DNA of 64,000 nucleotides from Endotrypanum monterogeii (Eukaryota; Euglenozoa; Kinetoplastea; Trypanosomatida; Trypanosomatidae). Of the stretch, positions 49,324 through 60,454 are shown one piece after another. A model generated the notes under the pieces. The model saw only the letters and a list, made by a program, of their open reading frames with translations, was not told the origin of the DNA and ran no database searches. Location: assembly GCA_000333855.2 (NCBI GenBank), contig CM007347.1:783992-847991 (forward strand). Reading direction: 5' to 3'. The translations under genes were made by a program, and so were the position numbers. Within the stretch, counting starts at the first letter, position 1. The number at the start of each line of letters is the position of its first letter.

Positions 49324-52104
49324 CTACTTCTTGCGCTTCATCTTCTGCTTCTCGCGCCGCATGCGACCCATCAATTGCCGATCGAGGTACTTGTGTTTTT
49401 TCTTACTCTGACCTTTCACTGCCTGTGAGCGCATCAGTTTGCGGACGCTGAGGTTGCCGGCCTTTTCCCGTGCACGAGGATCAGCCTTGCCCTTGTCGAT
49501 CAAACCACGGAGCATGCGCTGCGCCTTCCTCCGCTTGCGGCCCATCGCTTCCATCACCTTACGGCTTGGTCGCGCGTTCAGCTCCTGGAAGCGGCGACGC
49601 TGCTCCTCAATCTCCTCAGCGGTTACTGGAAGCACAACACGGCAGTTCCGTTGCTCATCCTTCACGAACCATTCAGGCAAGTCGTCGTCGTCGTTGAAGA
49701 CGTAGCGATTAACCGAGGCGTCGAGGATATCGCGACGCGCCTTGGGGTCCAGCATTTTCTGTGCAATGGCCAAGGTGCGAGCTCGGATGTCCGGATCCGT
49801 CATGGCAATAGGAATTTCTTCAAAATCGGTGTCTTCCTTTCCATTAGCATTTTTTTTACCACCCTTCGTATTATTCTTGTTGCGCTTGTTTTGCTTACGC
49901 AGCTCTTTGTTGTCCTGTAGCGTTTGCTTTCGCTGCTGCCGCACAAGCTCCTGGGTGGTTATCTTGCCGATGTCAGGGATTAGTTTGCGCTTCCGGCGCG
50001 AGTCTTCACGACCATGTTTGATCTCGTAGTCGTCCAGATCACCATCGCTCAGTTCCTCTGAAATTTCGCTAACAGATGCGTCACTGTCGTCGTCGTCGAC
50101 ATCAGCGGAGGCGGCATCATCGAAGCGCGTGCGTGTGTATTTGCGCGCGTCCGGGTCCTCCATCTCTGTCGGCGCAGTCATGGTGATGCGCTCCTCCTCG
50201 AGAGCACGCTGACGCTTCTTATTCTTGGCGCGTTCGTGATCTTTGGGCTTTGGAAATGTTGCGTTGAGCACCTTTTCGATGTTCAGTTGATGGCGCTGCC
50301 ATTTGCTGCTCTTGCCCACCTCCTCGAGCTGTGCCTCGTCCCTCTCCGCCTTTACACGTTTCTTCTTGGCCGCCGGCGTCTCCCCCTCCTCGTCGGCATC
50401 GTCGCCGTCCTCGTTATCCTCCAATCCTGCCTCGAACAGGGTCACGCGGTTGGAGCGCTGCGCGGGAACGTAATTGCCGTAGTTGTCGACATCCATGAAG
50501 AACTCCTCACCCTCGACGAGCTGCTTCGAGTGCGGTATGCCGTCGCCGTCGCCCTCACCCTCAGACTCATCTCCATCCTTGTCACCCAAATCCCAGTCGT
50601 CCTGCGCGGCGAGATTTACGGACACAACCGGGTTCAGGGGATCGTTGCCGCGGTCCTCCGAATCCGCCCGCGCTGTGTCCATGATGTGGGCTAGCTCCTT
50701 TTCCGGAATGAGTCGAAGCTGCTCCACCGTGAAATGATCAATCTCGTCGCGTGCGCCCTCATCGCCTCCTGCTTTCGCGTCACCGCTCTGATTAAATGTG
50801 TCGGTGTTCGAGCCGGTATAGTCGAACCCATCCGCCTCCGTCATGTGTTCAGCGCTCATATTCGGATCATAGTTGATGAGTCCCTTAATCTGCTTCAGCT
50901 TTCGATCGACCATCTTCTTCTGTTTCTTTTTTAACTCCTTAGCCTTTTTCTTCCGAATCTCGAGCAGCTCACGCGCGATCTGCGTGACGCCTTCAGGACT
51001 ATCGAAATCAAAGTGATAGTCGTGACCACCTTTTGTGTCCTCCTCCCCGTCCTCGTCGTCGCTGCCAGCGCCCCCGATCATGCTACCCACGTCGCTGTCA
51101 TCCTCTTCCGCCGCCTGAGTGTGGCGCGCTTTCTCGCGCAACAGTTGCTCACGCCACCGCAGCATGCGCCGAAGGTCAGCCTCGCCCACCTGCTGAAGGT
51201 CTCCGCAGAGATATACCAGCTCCTTCTTGGAGCTCTTCGACTTGAGGTACTCCTTATCCGCGTCGTCACTGAAGCGCAGCTCGTGATGCGTCTTGAGGAA
51301 CCCCTTCGGATCATCAGCGCGTAGGAAATCTGAGAAAGATGCAACATGATGGGAAACGGTTGCAAACTCGTCATACCCCGCCGGCACGTTCGACTTGGGG
51401 GTGACAAGCATGCCAGAGGCCGAGACGATCTTTTCTTGGCCTACCTCAGCAAAGACCCTCTGTGGGTTGAAGAAAGCGGGGTCGATCTGTTTGGGTGCCT
51501 TGAAGCCCGCACAGACGACGAAAATCTCAGCAGACTCCATACGAGACGCCTGTGGCTTCGTCGCCTCGACTTTCTCGAACAGCTGCTTGAACACCCAGAG
51601 AAGATTGTGGAAGTCAGGCGAGCGAAACACCTTCGTCACAAACCAGCCGTTCGCCTTCAGCATCGAGCACGCCATCTTGGCCGAGGCTAGAACGAGCGCG
51701 TTCTGATCAAAAAGATCGCGTGACCACACACCGCCGACATTCGGTGCACCATCATGGATGACGCAGTCCACCGGCTCCTTCTTCAGGTATGTGACAATCA
51801 TCTTTCGAGTTTTATCGTCCGTGATGTCACCCACAAAAGTCTTTACGCCTCGGATCGGCGCAATGGGAACAAGATCAACACCGACGATCTTCGAGCCTAT
51901 CGCCATGTGCTGCGCCGCCACCTGGCACCAGCCGCCAGGTGCGGCGCAGAGATCCACGAGGACACGCGACTTAGCGAGGAAGTCATACTTACGGTTCAAC
52001 TGGATGAGTTTGTAGGCAGAGCGGGCGCGGTACCCCTGATCCTTGGCCAGTCGGTAGTATGCGTCCAACCGGGTCTTGGCCTTCTTCTTAGACTTGACAC
52101 CCAT
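49324..52104 (-). CDS. SPB1: SPB1/FTSJ3 family rRNA 2'-O-methyltransferase
   Basis: This is a nucleolar AdoMet-dependent methyltransferase of large-subunit rRNA; in yeast it methylates a ribose in the A-loop and is needed for 60S assembly. The 926-aa protein has the full family layout. The FtsJ/RrmJ domain (about 20-205) has the AdoMet loop DLCAAPGGW (51-59), Asp77 in VGVDLVPI and the catalytic K-D-K-E set (Lys32, Asp118 in HDGAPNVGG, Lys158 in VTKVF, Glu193 in SAEIF). A middle DUF3381-type region is Lys/Glu-rich. Acidic and basic linkers follow. The Spb1_C domain is about 680-926, with RKRRKAQRMLRGLIDKGKAD-type basic helices and a Lys/Arg tail (MKRKK). The start is an ATG at 52102-52104 giving the canonical MGVKSKKK N-terminus, 21 bases below a likely splice acceptor. 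Confidence 0.96.
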   Translation of the reverse strand: MGVKSKKKAKTRLDAYYRLAKDQGYRARSAYKLIQLNRKYDFLAKSRVLVDLCAAPGGWCQVAAQHMAIGSKIVGVDLVPIAPIRGVKTFVGDITDDKTRKMIVTYLKKEPVDCVIHDGAPNVGGVWSRDLFDQNALVLASAKMACSMLKANGWFVTKVFRSPDFHNLLWVFKQLFEKVEATKPQASRMESAEIFVVCAGFKAPKQIDPAFFNPQRVFAEVGQEKIVSASGMLVTPKSNVPAGYDEFATVSHHVASFSDFLRADDPKGFLKTHHELRFSDDADKEYLKSKSSKKELVYLCGDLQQVGEADLRRMLRWREQLLREKARHTQAAEEDDSDVGSMIGGAGSDDEDGEEDTKGGHDYHFDFDSPEGVTQIARELLEIRKKKAKELKKKQKKMVDRKLKQIKGLINYDPNMSAEHMTEADGFDYTGSNTDTFNQSGDAKAGGDEGARDEIDHFTVEQLRLIPEKELAHIMDTARADSEDRGNDPLNPVVSVNLAAQDDWDLGDKDGDESEGEGDGDGIPHSKQLVEGEEFFMDVDNYGNYVPAQRSNRVTLFEAGLEDNEDGDDADEEGETPAAKKKRVKAERDEAQLEEVGKSSKWQRHQLNIEKVLNATFPKPKDHERAKNKKRQRALEEERITMTAPTEMEDPDARKYTRTRFDDAASADVDDDDSDASVSEISEELSDGDLDDYEIKHGREDSRRKRKLIPDIGKITTQELVRQQRKQTLQDNKELRKQNKRNKNNTKGGKKNANGKEDTDFEEIPIAMTDPDIRARTLAIAQKMLDPKARRDILDASVNRYVFNDDDDLPEWFVKDEQRNCRVVLPVTAEEIEEQRRRFQELNARPSRKVMEAMGRKRRKAQRMLRGLIDKGKADPRAREKAGNLSVRKLMRSQAVKGQSKKKHKYLDRQLMGRMRREKQKMKRKK

Positions 52105-52515
52105 TTTTCGTTAGGATACAAGAGGCTGTGTTTTAACCGAAGAGGATGGCAAGTCGGGGGGAAAAAAAATAGAAAAAAAGTGAATCGCTATGAGTCAAGA
52201 AACAGGGTAACGGAGCACAACCCTCTGAAGAGCTCCGAGAACGCCACTTGTTTCCGTGTGGGAGGAGGAGACGATCACTTTCCCGAGACACGAGATATTC
52301 CCTGCTGTGACGAGATTTGTGATACCTCTTTTTCTCTCTATAGCGGAGGCAGAAGGTGGGGTGGGAAGAAGGTTCGCGAAAGGGAGGAAAGGAAGGAGGG
52401 GAAGAAAACAAATGATGTAATCGCAGCTCCCTTGGTGCGCGCAAGCGTCGTGAGTGCGTGCTTGATCGATCACGACTTGTGAAAATCGAATACATATGCA
52501 GAAATACACGTGCAT

Positions 52516-52546
<31 letters not shown>

Positions 52547-52754
52547 GTTTATGCATCCACCGGAAAGTGCAGTGAGAAGCAGCCGGGAAAAAGAAAAATG
52601 CTCAGAAAGGAGGAATAGAAGGAAAGCGGGAAAGTTGAGCAAACGCCTAGGAAAAAATATTCTGAAGATGCAGAGACCACGTCTGTACGCTCACAGCTCC
52701 TTGGTACTCTGGGAATGATGCACAGCAGAGAGCAGAGATACAATAAGGAGTACG

Positions 52755-52792
<38 letters not shown>

Positions 52793-53384
52793 TCCAATAC
52801 GTGTGCCAAAGGCCCTCCGTCTGTTTGTCTGCGCAGGTCTCGTTATCGCATGGGGGAGGAGGCAGGAGGTTGGGGAGTGGAGAAAAAGGGGCACAGCGTG
52901 TGGCAGACATAATTTCCTGCTTTTTGTCACCAAAACTAAACAACAACAGCAACAAAAAAAAAAGCTCTGCTGTCTAGAAAAAATGTGATGGGAACAAACA
53001 CGTGCACACACACACAGAGAGAGAGAGAGAGAGTGTGTCCTGATAAAAGAAAACTGATTTTTTAAGTTTTTTTCATGTCTTTTCCCTACAGTGCAACGCT
53101 TCAGTGTGGGGACATCACTGATATATATTTGCATATATATATATATATATATATATGAGCACGTGCATGACAAATACGCGTCACTGAGGTACCTGCAATG
53201 GAAAGAGGAGACGGGGGCAAGTTCCACTCGACATACTTTATCTCCCTCCCCTCCTTGACTTCCTTGTGTAGGCAACATTCCTTAAATCAACATGTACACG
53301 GCTGCCAGGGCCCTGGTCTATCTCACTTGCTCAGATGCAAATGAAAGGTCTCGTGTGTGTACGCACATGTTGCAGTGGTCTTCG
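52105..53384. other. Spacer between the TBC gene and SPB1
   Basis: No gene supported. It contains TA tracts at about 52519-52546 and 53133-53157, a TG tract at about 52757-52790, a GA tract at about 53018-53032 and an A run near 52953-52963. Confidence 0.6.
52126..52180 (-). promoter_or_regulatory. Candidate spliced-leader acceptor of SPB1
   Basis: On the minus strand a pyrimidine block (complement of 52156-52180, T-rich then C-rich) is followed by the first AG at 52127-52126, 21 bases above the SPB1 ATG. This is the clearest trans-splicing signal in the window. Confidence 0.55.
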
Positions 53385-56300
53385 TCAATCAGGCATTGGA
53401 TGCTGTCGCCAGATACAGTAAGCATCCGCGATGAGAACGTCGAGCCATCGCATCGCCGCCGCCAGAGAATCATCCTCTGACGCTGTTGGGCCTGCGCACT
53501 TGGACATCGGATCAGGGTCATCCTCCCTACTCGACAACGGCTGCTGCCGCCTTGCAGGTACGTAATGAGGGAATAACGCCTCGAATGGATGCTTCATGAC
53601 GTTCATGATTACGTCTATTCCTGGCGCAGACGCCAAAGCTGTACCCGAAGATACCCCACAAGTGGCTGAGGTGCCGTCCCCTTCATGTGATGAGGAGCGC
53701 GGCCCAAAAACTGGCAACACCGTAGCAATCGCCGCCGCTGCCCACCTTCCGCTAGATGCTAATGGCGCAGCCGAGGTCACAGTATCCGAGGAAGAACCCG
53801 TCAAGTGGACCCGCAGATCACGCAGCAGGGCACAGCACACACAAACGTGGAAATACATGATGGCCTCGTCGCTTGCCGAGGTCCCTCGCACGCCCATGGT
53901 GGATGTCAATGAAACAGCAAGCGGGCGAGCTCCGTTAGTTGCTGGTGTCGTCGTTGGGGCACGATCTCCACCGATCCCGATGGACAGGTAGCAGTCCCAC
54001 AAACGCAGCAATAGGGTCAGCGGCAGCTCGCGTGCGAGTAGGCAATGAATCCATTGGAAGCAGCCGTCCATCACAGTCAAGCCGTGTCCATCCAGAAGGG
54101 CCATGAGAGGAGCGTCGACCTCCCGCACGAGGGACTCGAGGCGACGCACGTTACGTAAGATGCCCGGCTGACCTGGCATAAAGTTATCCTGCAGCACCGA
54201 CAGCACGCGGCCGGCGCACCAGTACGTATCGCCCTCCACCTGCATCAGGTAGCTTTCCGGCAGCTCTGCAAGCACCGCGTCCAGTGTAGCAGGGTTATCG
54301 AACAAGACACCTACATCTGCCTCCGAGAGGTAGGGGGAAAGCGTAGCAGCTGAAGCGGCACCAGCGGCACCAGCGGCAGCCTCACTGAGGGTCGAAATCC
54401 CTGACGGAGCCGACGGGGGTGCAGAAAAACCGGATATCCGCTGCTCTGAAGCAGTAAGCGACAACAACAACAGGCGCATCACTGCATGTGTGTCTTCCTC
54501 ACCGATCATACTGTCTTGCCCCTTCGTATTCGTCGAGAGAGCAGTATCGCCACTGTCACCCCATGCTCTGCTGTTTTCAGGGTCGTAGCGCACCGCAGCC
54601 GCTGATCTTTTTTGAAGCTGAACAGCAGGCGCCGCCGACGAGCAGTGCGAGGTGCACCTGCACGCGACTGCACTCTCTGAGTCTCGCACAAACTGCCGCA
54701 AAGCATCGGTGAGGAAGACTTGATAAAAGACAGCGACTACGTCATCCATTCCCTGCACATAACCCACGGCAGGATGTCGCTGTGACCACAGAAATAGACA
54801 ACGCGCCATGCCCGCGAGGGAGCGTTCGGCATGAAATATGGGAGACTGATGACGGGGCAGGTCCAGGAGCATCTGATGCAAGATGGACTGTTCGTGTGAT
54901 GATAAGGACTCCAGCGCTGGCGTGGTCGATCCTCCACTGTTAAGCATAATACCAAGGGAACGAGTCGGCGATGGCCTGGTGCTGGTCAGCCGAGAAAGGG
55001 ATAGCGTGTCGCGAAAGTCAGCTCCACCGGCAGCGCCACCACTGTCAAGCAGACGAGTTGACGACGCGAGCGACGGCAATGTTAACGGGGACTTCCTCAG
55101 AGACAGCATCGTCAGTGCATTGCAGTACTGTCGCGTGTAGCCCTCGTACTGGCGGCGCTTGCGCTGAAGCTCTGGTTTCTGGCGCGCGACAGCGGCAGGC
55201 GCATATTCGCTTAGCAACCGCCACACCACCGCTCGAAGCAATGCTGGTCGGCAGCCACCCCACGCCACAGACCTGAGCGAGTTGGGCTCATCGCAGGAAG
55301 CGCCCAACTTAATGGTGACGCCAAAGCCACCGTCCACAAAGATGCCGCTGAGAGTCCCTGCAGCAGCTGGCGCTGGCTGTGGTACACAAGTGCGCGATAC
55401 ATCCAAGTCGATTAGCAACTCTTCCTCTGCTGGGCAGTCAGCACCGTGGATCGCCGCCGTTGCACCCCTTGACCTCACCGCCTCCTGGGGGACCGGAATT
55501 TGGGCTGCCGCTCTGCTGGGACTTATCCTCGAGCTGACCATGCTTAGAGAACTCAACAGGTGGAAGTAGAGGTCATCGTGGTGGTCGACGCAGTGGGCAC
55601 TGCTGCTAGCAGCACAGATGGACTGCGTCGATGTTGGCAGTGGCTCTGCTCCGTGTGACAAAGCCGTCTCCTCTGGGGTGAAGAGAACCTCCGAACGGAG
55701 ACAAAGTTGGTCGATGTTGTGTCTCTCTGCATTCACTGACATGACAGCGCCACGCAGGTGTGCATGGGCGACGGGGAGTCGACCTTTGACACCTGCACCA
55801 CAGCCACTGCTGCTGACAATTCCCGTCTCAGGAAGACCCCCGTGGCTCAGGCCCGTCGTAGAGAAGATCGGCGTGCTCGCGCTGAGGCCTTGGCTGTGGC
55901 GCAGGGTGGTGAAGCTGCTACTCGTCGGCTCCGCTGAGAGGTCTTCGGTGTAGGACTGCTGCAGCAAGCTCTGCGGCGGTAGCACACGGAGAAGCGGCAA
56001 CGCCTGCAGGAGAGAAGATACCTTCGACTCCTGCTCTGCAGCATGTTGTCGCTCCGTCTCCCTCGCCAGAAGAGAAACACTCTCGCGATGAGTCTCGCTC
56101 ATCGTGCGTACGCGCTTTGCATTCTTGCTTTGAGTCTGAGCACGTGATGTCTGAGCCCTAGGCGGCAGCTCCTCTGACAACACATTCTCAGGTGTGATGG
56201 CACCAACTGGTCCTTCCTTCGGATGCCCAACAGTAAGGATCACGCCACCAGCGACCTCACGCACCACTTCCACTAGCACCTCGCCATCCTCGCTGTACCG

Positions 56301-56615
56301 CAGCAGGCGACGCAGCAGTGCGCCGGCGGACAAATACGCTGTCCCTGGAGGAGTGCGACGTACTCGACCTGGCCCGCGAAGCCGTCGAACACAAATCGGA
56401 GCAGAGGATACCGTCCTTTCCTCCTCCATATTCGCTATCGGTGAAGAGATGGCGCCGTCGCGCGACGGGAGCACCGTGAACGGCTTCTCGAGAAGCGAAA
56501 GCGAATCAGGTCGGGATTGTGAAGAAGAGAGCAATGTTGCTGAGTTAGGTGCAGACAGTTGTGATGCACCACGATACGAAAGTAAGCCATCTACTACTGG
56601 AAGCACACCTGTCAT
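53385..56615 (-). CDS. TBC-domain Rab GTPase-activating protein, GYP1/TBC1D22-like
   Basis: TBC proteins speed GTP hydrolysis by Rab GTPases and so shut off steps of vesicle traffic. The frame begins 18 codons higher with TTG; I start at the ATG at 56613-56615. Residues 1-430 are Ser/Arg-rich and disordered. The TBC domain starts at about 450: RPALLRAVVWRLLSEYAP, then LQRKRRQYEGYTRQYC, then MLLDLPRHQSP with the arginine finger Arg588, and HPAVGYVQGMDDV with the glutamine finger Gln621. The LQRKR-x-x-Y-x-G-[YF] word after the first helices is typical of GYP1/TBC1D22. Both catalytic fingers are present, so the domain should be active. Two low-complexity inserts interrupt it (about 510-575, and about 645-745 rich in Ala/Ser). 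The end is a short Trp-containing helix (DAYCIWRQHPMPD). Confidence 0.92.
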   Translation of the reverse strand: MTGVLPVVDGLLSYRGASQLSAPNSATLLSSSQSRPDSLSLLEKPFTVLPSRDGAISSPIANMEEERTVSSAPICVRRLRGPGRVRRTPPGTAYLSAGALLRRLLRYSEDGEVLVEVVREVAGGVILTVGHPKEGPVGAITPENVLSEELPPRAQTSRAQTQSKNAKRVRTMSETHRESVSLLARETERQHAAEQESKVSSLLQALPLLRVLPPQSLLQQSYTEDLSAEPTSSSFTTLRHSQGLSASTPIFSTTGLSHGGLPETGIVSSSGCGAGVKGRLPVAHAHLRGAVMSVNAERHNIDQLCLRSEVLFTPEETALSHGAEPLPTSTQSICAASSSAHCVDHHDDLYFHLLSSLSMVSSRISPSRAAAQIPVPQEAVRSRGATAAIHGADCPAEEELLIDLDVSRTCVPQPAPAAAGTLSGIFVDGGFGVTIKLGASCDEPNSLRSVAWGGCRPALLRAVVWRLLSEYAPAAVARQKPELQRKRRQYEGYTRQYCNALTMLSLRKSPLTLPSLASSTRLLDSGGAAGGADFRDTLSLSRLTSTRPSPTRSLGIMLNSGGSTTPALESLSSHEQSILHQMLLDLPRHQSPIFHAERSLAGMARCLFLWSQRHPAVGYVQGMDDVVAVFYQVFLTDALRQFVRDSESAVACRCTSHCSSAAPAVQLQKRSAAAVRYDPENSRAWGDSGDTALSTNTKGQDSMIGEEDTHAVMRLLLLSLTASEQRISGFSAPPSAPSGISTLSEAAAGAAGAASAATLSPYLSEADVGVLFDNPATLDAVLAELPESYLMQVEGDTYWCAGRVLSVLQDNFMPGQPGILRNVRRLESLVREVDAPLMALLDGHGLTVMDGCFQWIHCLLARELPLTLLLRLWDCYLSIGIGGDRAPTTTPATNGARPLAVSLTSTMGVRGTSASDEAIMYFHVCVCCALLRDLRVHLTGSSSDTVTSAAPLASSGRWAAAAIATVLPVFGPRSSSHEGDGTSATCGVSSGTALASAPGIDVIMNVMKHPFEALFPHYVPARRQQPLSSREDDPDPMSKCAGPTASEDDSLAAAMRWLDVLIADAYCIWRQHPMPD

Positions 56616-56843
56616 TGCAACAAGCGATTCGAGTAGGTATATGTCAATGTGCGAGGGTTGATCAAACAATTAATTGTCGAAGGGTGAAGAATGCGAGCTA
56701 CGCACAGACGTCTACGCGCAAAAACGCCTCGTGCATCAGCTGCCCGGCGAAAAAAAAAAGGGGGGGAAGCCCCGCACAACCACGGCAACCGAGGAAAAAG
56801 GGTGTGATGCGATGAGTTAATAAGCTAAACAATATCAGGAGAA

Positions 56844-56892
56844 ATATATGTATATGTATGTATATATATGTATATGTATATGTATATGTATG
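56844..56892. repeat. TATATG-type short tandem repeat
   Basis: Irregular tandem copies of TATATG/TATG over about 49 bases, upstream of the TBC gene start. Confidence 0.75.
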
Positions 56893-57949
56893 ATGTGAGG
56901 ACCATCGAAGAGATGAGAAGCAGAAGTGTTCGGGGAAGATGAAATCGAGCACTGCTCAGGACAGATGAGTAGAGAGCAGACATCAACACTCGAGGGGAAC
57001 TTTTAAAAAAATTGTTCGCTTGTATACATGTGACCGGGGCGGGTTGGGGCGGGGGAGGGGAGGGGAGGGAAAGAGGGACCTCCCTCGAGGCCTACGCATC
57101 CATCCACTAATTTACGAGAAAATGAACTGCAAGAAAATGGGGTGCACAGTGACATGATACACACCCGCGCAGGACATCGGAATTTGGGGTTTCGTCAGCG
57201 ACGCGTTTCCGTGCCTGAGCTTTTCCTGGGGCACCGATTCTTTTCCCCTACTGCGAATCGTTCTCACAACTGTGCGGCGCAACGTTAACGTATATGTTAG
57301 TACTGACAAACACACGCATACCCACACACACACACACGCGCACACCACTTCGTTTACAGAGCGTGCGCATCACCATCCACGCGACCCTCCACATTTTTCT
57401 ACTTTTCTGGGGCGCCTTTGTTTGAATATTTTTTTTTTCATCTCTCTTCCCCATCGGGTACGCAAGATTCCCTTCGGTACATAGACTGATAGAGAGCGTA
57501 CATACACAAAAATACACACACACGCACACAATTATTTACGGTTATATATATATATACCCCTGTGTGTGTGTATGTATAACTGCAAACTCATGTATGTCTG
57601 TGGAGGAGAAAATACACATGACAGATACACATACAAAAACACTCACACATGAAAAGATAAATACAGCAAAACAGAAGTTTCATTTGCGCAACAGCTAAGA
57701 AGTCATTTACAAGCGCAACCTCAGTTTCTCCTTTTAACAAGATCAACGCTCTTTACGAGCGCAACTCGCCCTCCATTGACCCACTCACCCACCCCTCCTT
57801 TTTTTTTTCGTTGCATGATGTCCCACACACACACACACACACACACACACCTCCTACACGGATTCACAAGAAATTTCTGCTCGCACGCGCTCAATCCACA
57901 ACCTCCAAGTCAACACAACTACATGATTGTGTTGCTGTGTGCGTGTGTG

Positions 57950-57950
57950 G

Positions 57951-57995
<45 letters not shown>

Positions 57996-58062
57996 GGGGG
58001 GGGAGGTGAGTGAGTGAGTGGGTGTGTGTGTGTGTGTGTGTATGTGTGTGTGTATGTGTATA
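57950..58062. repeat. Compound (TG)n region
   Basis: Two TG runs (about 57950-57992 and 58020-58060) separated by a G run and a short GAGT repeat. Read on the transcribed strand it is CA-rich. Confidence 0.8.
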
Positions 58063-58500
58063 TGTGTACGCAAACACCCATACCACACTCCACTTCTGTA
58101 CCTCCCTGACGTCACCGCACAATCGAAGTCGTCTTGAGTAATCCCTCAAGCGAATCAGGTGAACCCCCCTCTGCTTCTTTTTTTTTCCTGCGTTGCTGCT
58201 CTTCATTTCTTCCACACGTACTGCGCGATCGGCTCCAGACAGGCCATGGGGGCACTGCCTCTCTTGTCCCAGCCAAGTTGCATCTAACGTGGTGCTCGTC
58301 AGCCGAAGCCCTGGGGTCCGTCGGGTGCAGCTTCAGGGAGTAGACGAAACGCATGTCAGATGATTTAAAAGAGGGAGTGGGTCGGTCTCTCACCACAGAA
58401 ACTCTCAGTTCCTTCGCCTTCTCGTGTGGCACACCCCTCCTTCGGTTTCTTCACGCGGCGCTACATCATCACTTCCCAGTCACCATAATTGCCTAAATCC

Positions 58501-58503
<3 letters not shown>

Positions 58504-58557
<54 letters not shown>

Positions 58558-58558
58558 C
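58504..58558. repeat. Joined (TA)n(TG)n tract
   Basis: A TA run of about 31 bases passes directly into a TG run of about 24 bases. It has the same TA-to-TG junction as the palindromic tracts but lacks the CA arm. Confidence 0.85.
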
Positions 58559-59822
58559 ATTACGTGCTTCTAGGATCTTGGCTTCATCGATTCACCCAAA
58601 TTCGATACAAGGAGCGCCACAGGTTTTGGCGCGCATGCCCTTCCCTATTTGTGTTTGATGTATGCGTTCAACGCACCCCCATCGCTTCCGACCTTGTGAC
58701 CTCTCGATGTGTTGTTTGGTTGTGCTGTGCCACTGGTAGCGGTGAGCACACTTGGCGCGTATACGTTGGATTCCTGGGACACAGTCCAGCTCGGCATTAC
58801 TGCCTGACGCACTCGCTGTCGTCATCCCCCAGCTCCGTCAGTGCTTTGTCTGGGGTGCAGCGGGAATAGAAGAGAGGGCGTATCTGGGGTGATGTGACCA
58901 CGTATGCGGCGGCCAGCCAGGGGCTGCCATGAAACATTAAAAATGCGAGACATCCAGCCTCTTCATAGTCAACAACGCTACCGATAGCAGTGTTGGTCTG
59001 TGTATAAAGCGAGAGAGCACAGGCATATATGTGCGCGCACATCACACATCGCCTATCACTCAGAGGTGGCGTCGAGTAAGGAACAGTCGCAGACCCCCCC
59101 CCTTCTGCGACGCGAAGCCCCGTTGTAGCGCAGGCCCCTTCTTCAAAAGGGCCACCAACGCGTCTCAGACTATTGCGCCAAAGAAGGCATTGCAGTGAGC
59201 CTCGAGCGATCTGCAAATCGCTGGTGAGATACAAGACACGGAACCGGATTTATCCCTCTGTTGGTGGAAAGAAAAAAAAAAAGGAAAAGAGGAGGGTGGA
59301 GGGAAGGGGGGCAGAGGGGTGAATGGGTGACCTCCACACCGCTTGCAGCAACATTATAGACAGTGCATCATCTACACACACGCCTCTGGCACTGCGCGTC
59401 TAGAACACGAAACCAGAATCATACATACTCTAACTCCGATGTTGCTTAGCACCAAACAAACGAAAAAGAAAAACGAAACAACGCGCGCACACCCGTCATT
59501 ACCACCAGCGAAACTGTAAACACAAGAAACATAAGCTAAACGAATGCAACGTCACAATTACTGAGAAGGAAACAAAGAACATATATATATATATATATAT
59601 ATATGTGTAGATATATAAATATGGATATGGAAATATATGTTGTCATGAGAACTAATAAGAGCGGCGGAGCACTGCTGATGGACAGAAGAGTGAGGACAGA
59701 GAAGTCGCTGCAAAAGGGATGTGTGTCGGCGCTACTCGACCGCACTCGCACAGGAATGTGAAAAAAAAAAAAAAAAAAATTCCCCCCACCCCGACATGCA
59801 TTGTTACCAAGACCAAGCGTGT

Positions 59823-60416
59823 CTATGGTTCCTCGCCGTCGTAGGAGTAGTAAGCTTTGTTGTGCATGATGAGCTGGTCCCCTACAAAATAGAAGCTGTC
59901 ACTTGCTGTCTCGTATGGGCTGGCAATGATGGCCGCCTCCCACTCAGGGTTTAAGCGGGGCATGTCGTAGATGGCCTCCCACGTGTTTGTGGAGTGGGGA
60001 ATGCAAAAACCAAACTCGAAATCAAAAGACTTGATGAGGGCATCTCGAAAATAGTGACGCTCAATCATGCGGAATTTACGAACTGGCTGATCGCCATGCA
60101 CACCAAACACTAGCTTCGCACCGACGGCGGTCTTGCGCAGGAACGAAGGAGCGAAGCGGTAGCGGATGGTGCGCGCGGCTGCTGCCTCTTCCTCTGACAT
60201 CTGCGCTGCACGTGCCAAGGTGTCGCCCACACTCCCATCCACAGAGCCGGTGGGGGCCTCGCCGACCTCGAAAAGCACTTTATTCTGCTCAAGATCACGA
60301 ATGGTGAACTGATAAAATTCGACGCCGTACGTGTTCGCGCTGAGCGGACACAGGAAATGCTCCGTGGGGGCGCTGAACGTCAGCACCTGCTCCGGCGTAA
60401 TGGATGACAAACTCAT
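59823..60416 (-). CDS. UNC119: UNC119 lipid-binding chaperone
   Basis: UNC119 binds the myristoylated N-termini of cargo and, under ARL3 control, releases them into the cilium or flagellum. The 197-aa product covers the whole PDE6-delta/UNC119 beta-sandwich: ITPEQVLTFSAPTEHFLCP, YGVEFYQFTIRDLEQ, RYRFAPSFLRKTAVGA, FRMIERHYFRDALIKSFDF, FGFCIPHSTNTWE and SPYETASDSFYFVGDQLIMHNKA. These blocks are nearly identical to animal UNC119. An insert of about 20 residues (GSVDGSVGDTLARAAQ) separates two strands. The frame is open to 60773, but a pyrimidine tract with an acceptor AG at 60456-60455 lies inside that extension, so the start is the ATG at 60414-60416 (MSLSS). Neighbouring flagellar genes fit its role. 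Confidence 0.95.
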   Translation of the reverse strand: MSLSSITPEQVLTFSAPTEHFLCPLSANTYGVEFYQFTIRDLEQNKVLFEVGEAPTGSVDGSVGDTLARAAQMSEEEAAAARTIRYRFAPSFLRKTAVGAKLVFGVHGDQPVRKFRMIERHYFRDALIKSFDFEFGFCIPHSTNTWEAIYDMPRLNPEWEAAIIASPYETASDSFYFVGDQLIMHNKAYYSYDGEEP

Positions 60417-60454
60417 GATATCGACGGCCAGCAGAAAGTATTTCCTGGCGAGTT

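Larger units (their letters stand above)
56616..59822. other. Longest spacer (3.2 kb), repeat-rich
   Basis: No gene supported. It contains a TATATG stretch at 56844-56892, a T run at 57427-57439, a CA tract at about 57827-57850, TG tracts at about 57950-57992 and 58020-58060, a joined TA-TG tract at 58504-58558 and a TA tract at about 59580-59604. An A run of about 20 lies at 59760-59779. The 145-codon minus frame at 58797-59234 starts with TTG and was rejected. Confidence 0.6.

Noticed and set aside
58797..59234. A 145-codon minus-strand frame in the 3.2 kb spacer, without simple-repeat composition
   Set aside because: Its first codon is TTG, the first ATG comes only about halfway through, and there is no recognisable motif.
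56616..59822. Possible strand switch or Pol II start region in the longest spacer
   Set aside because: Genes on both sides are on the minus strand, so there is no direction change; the extra length is explained by repeats.
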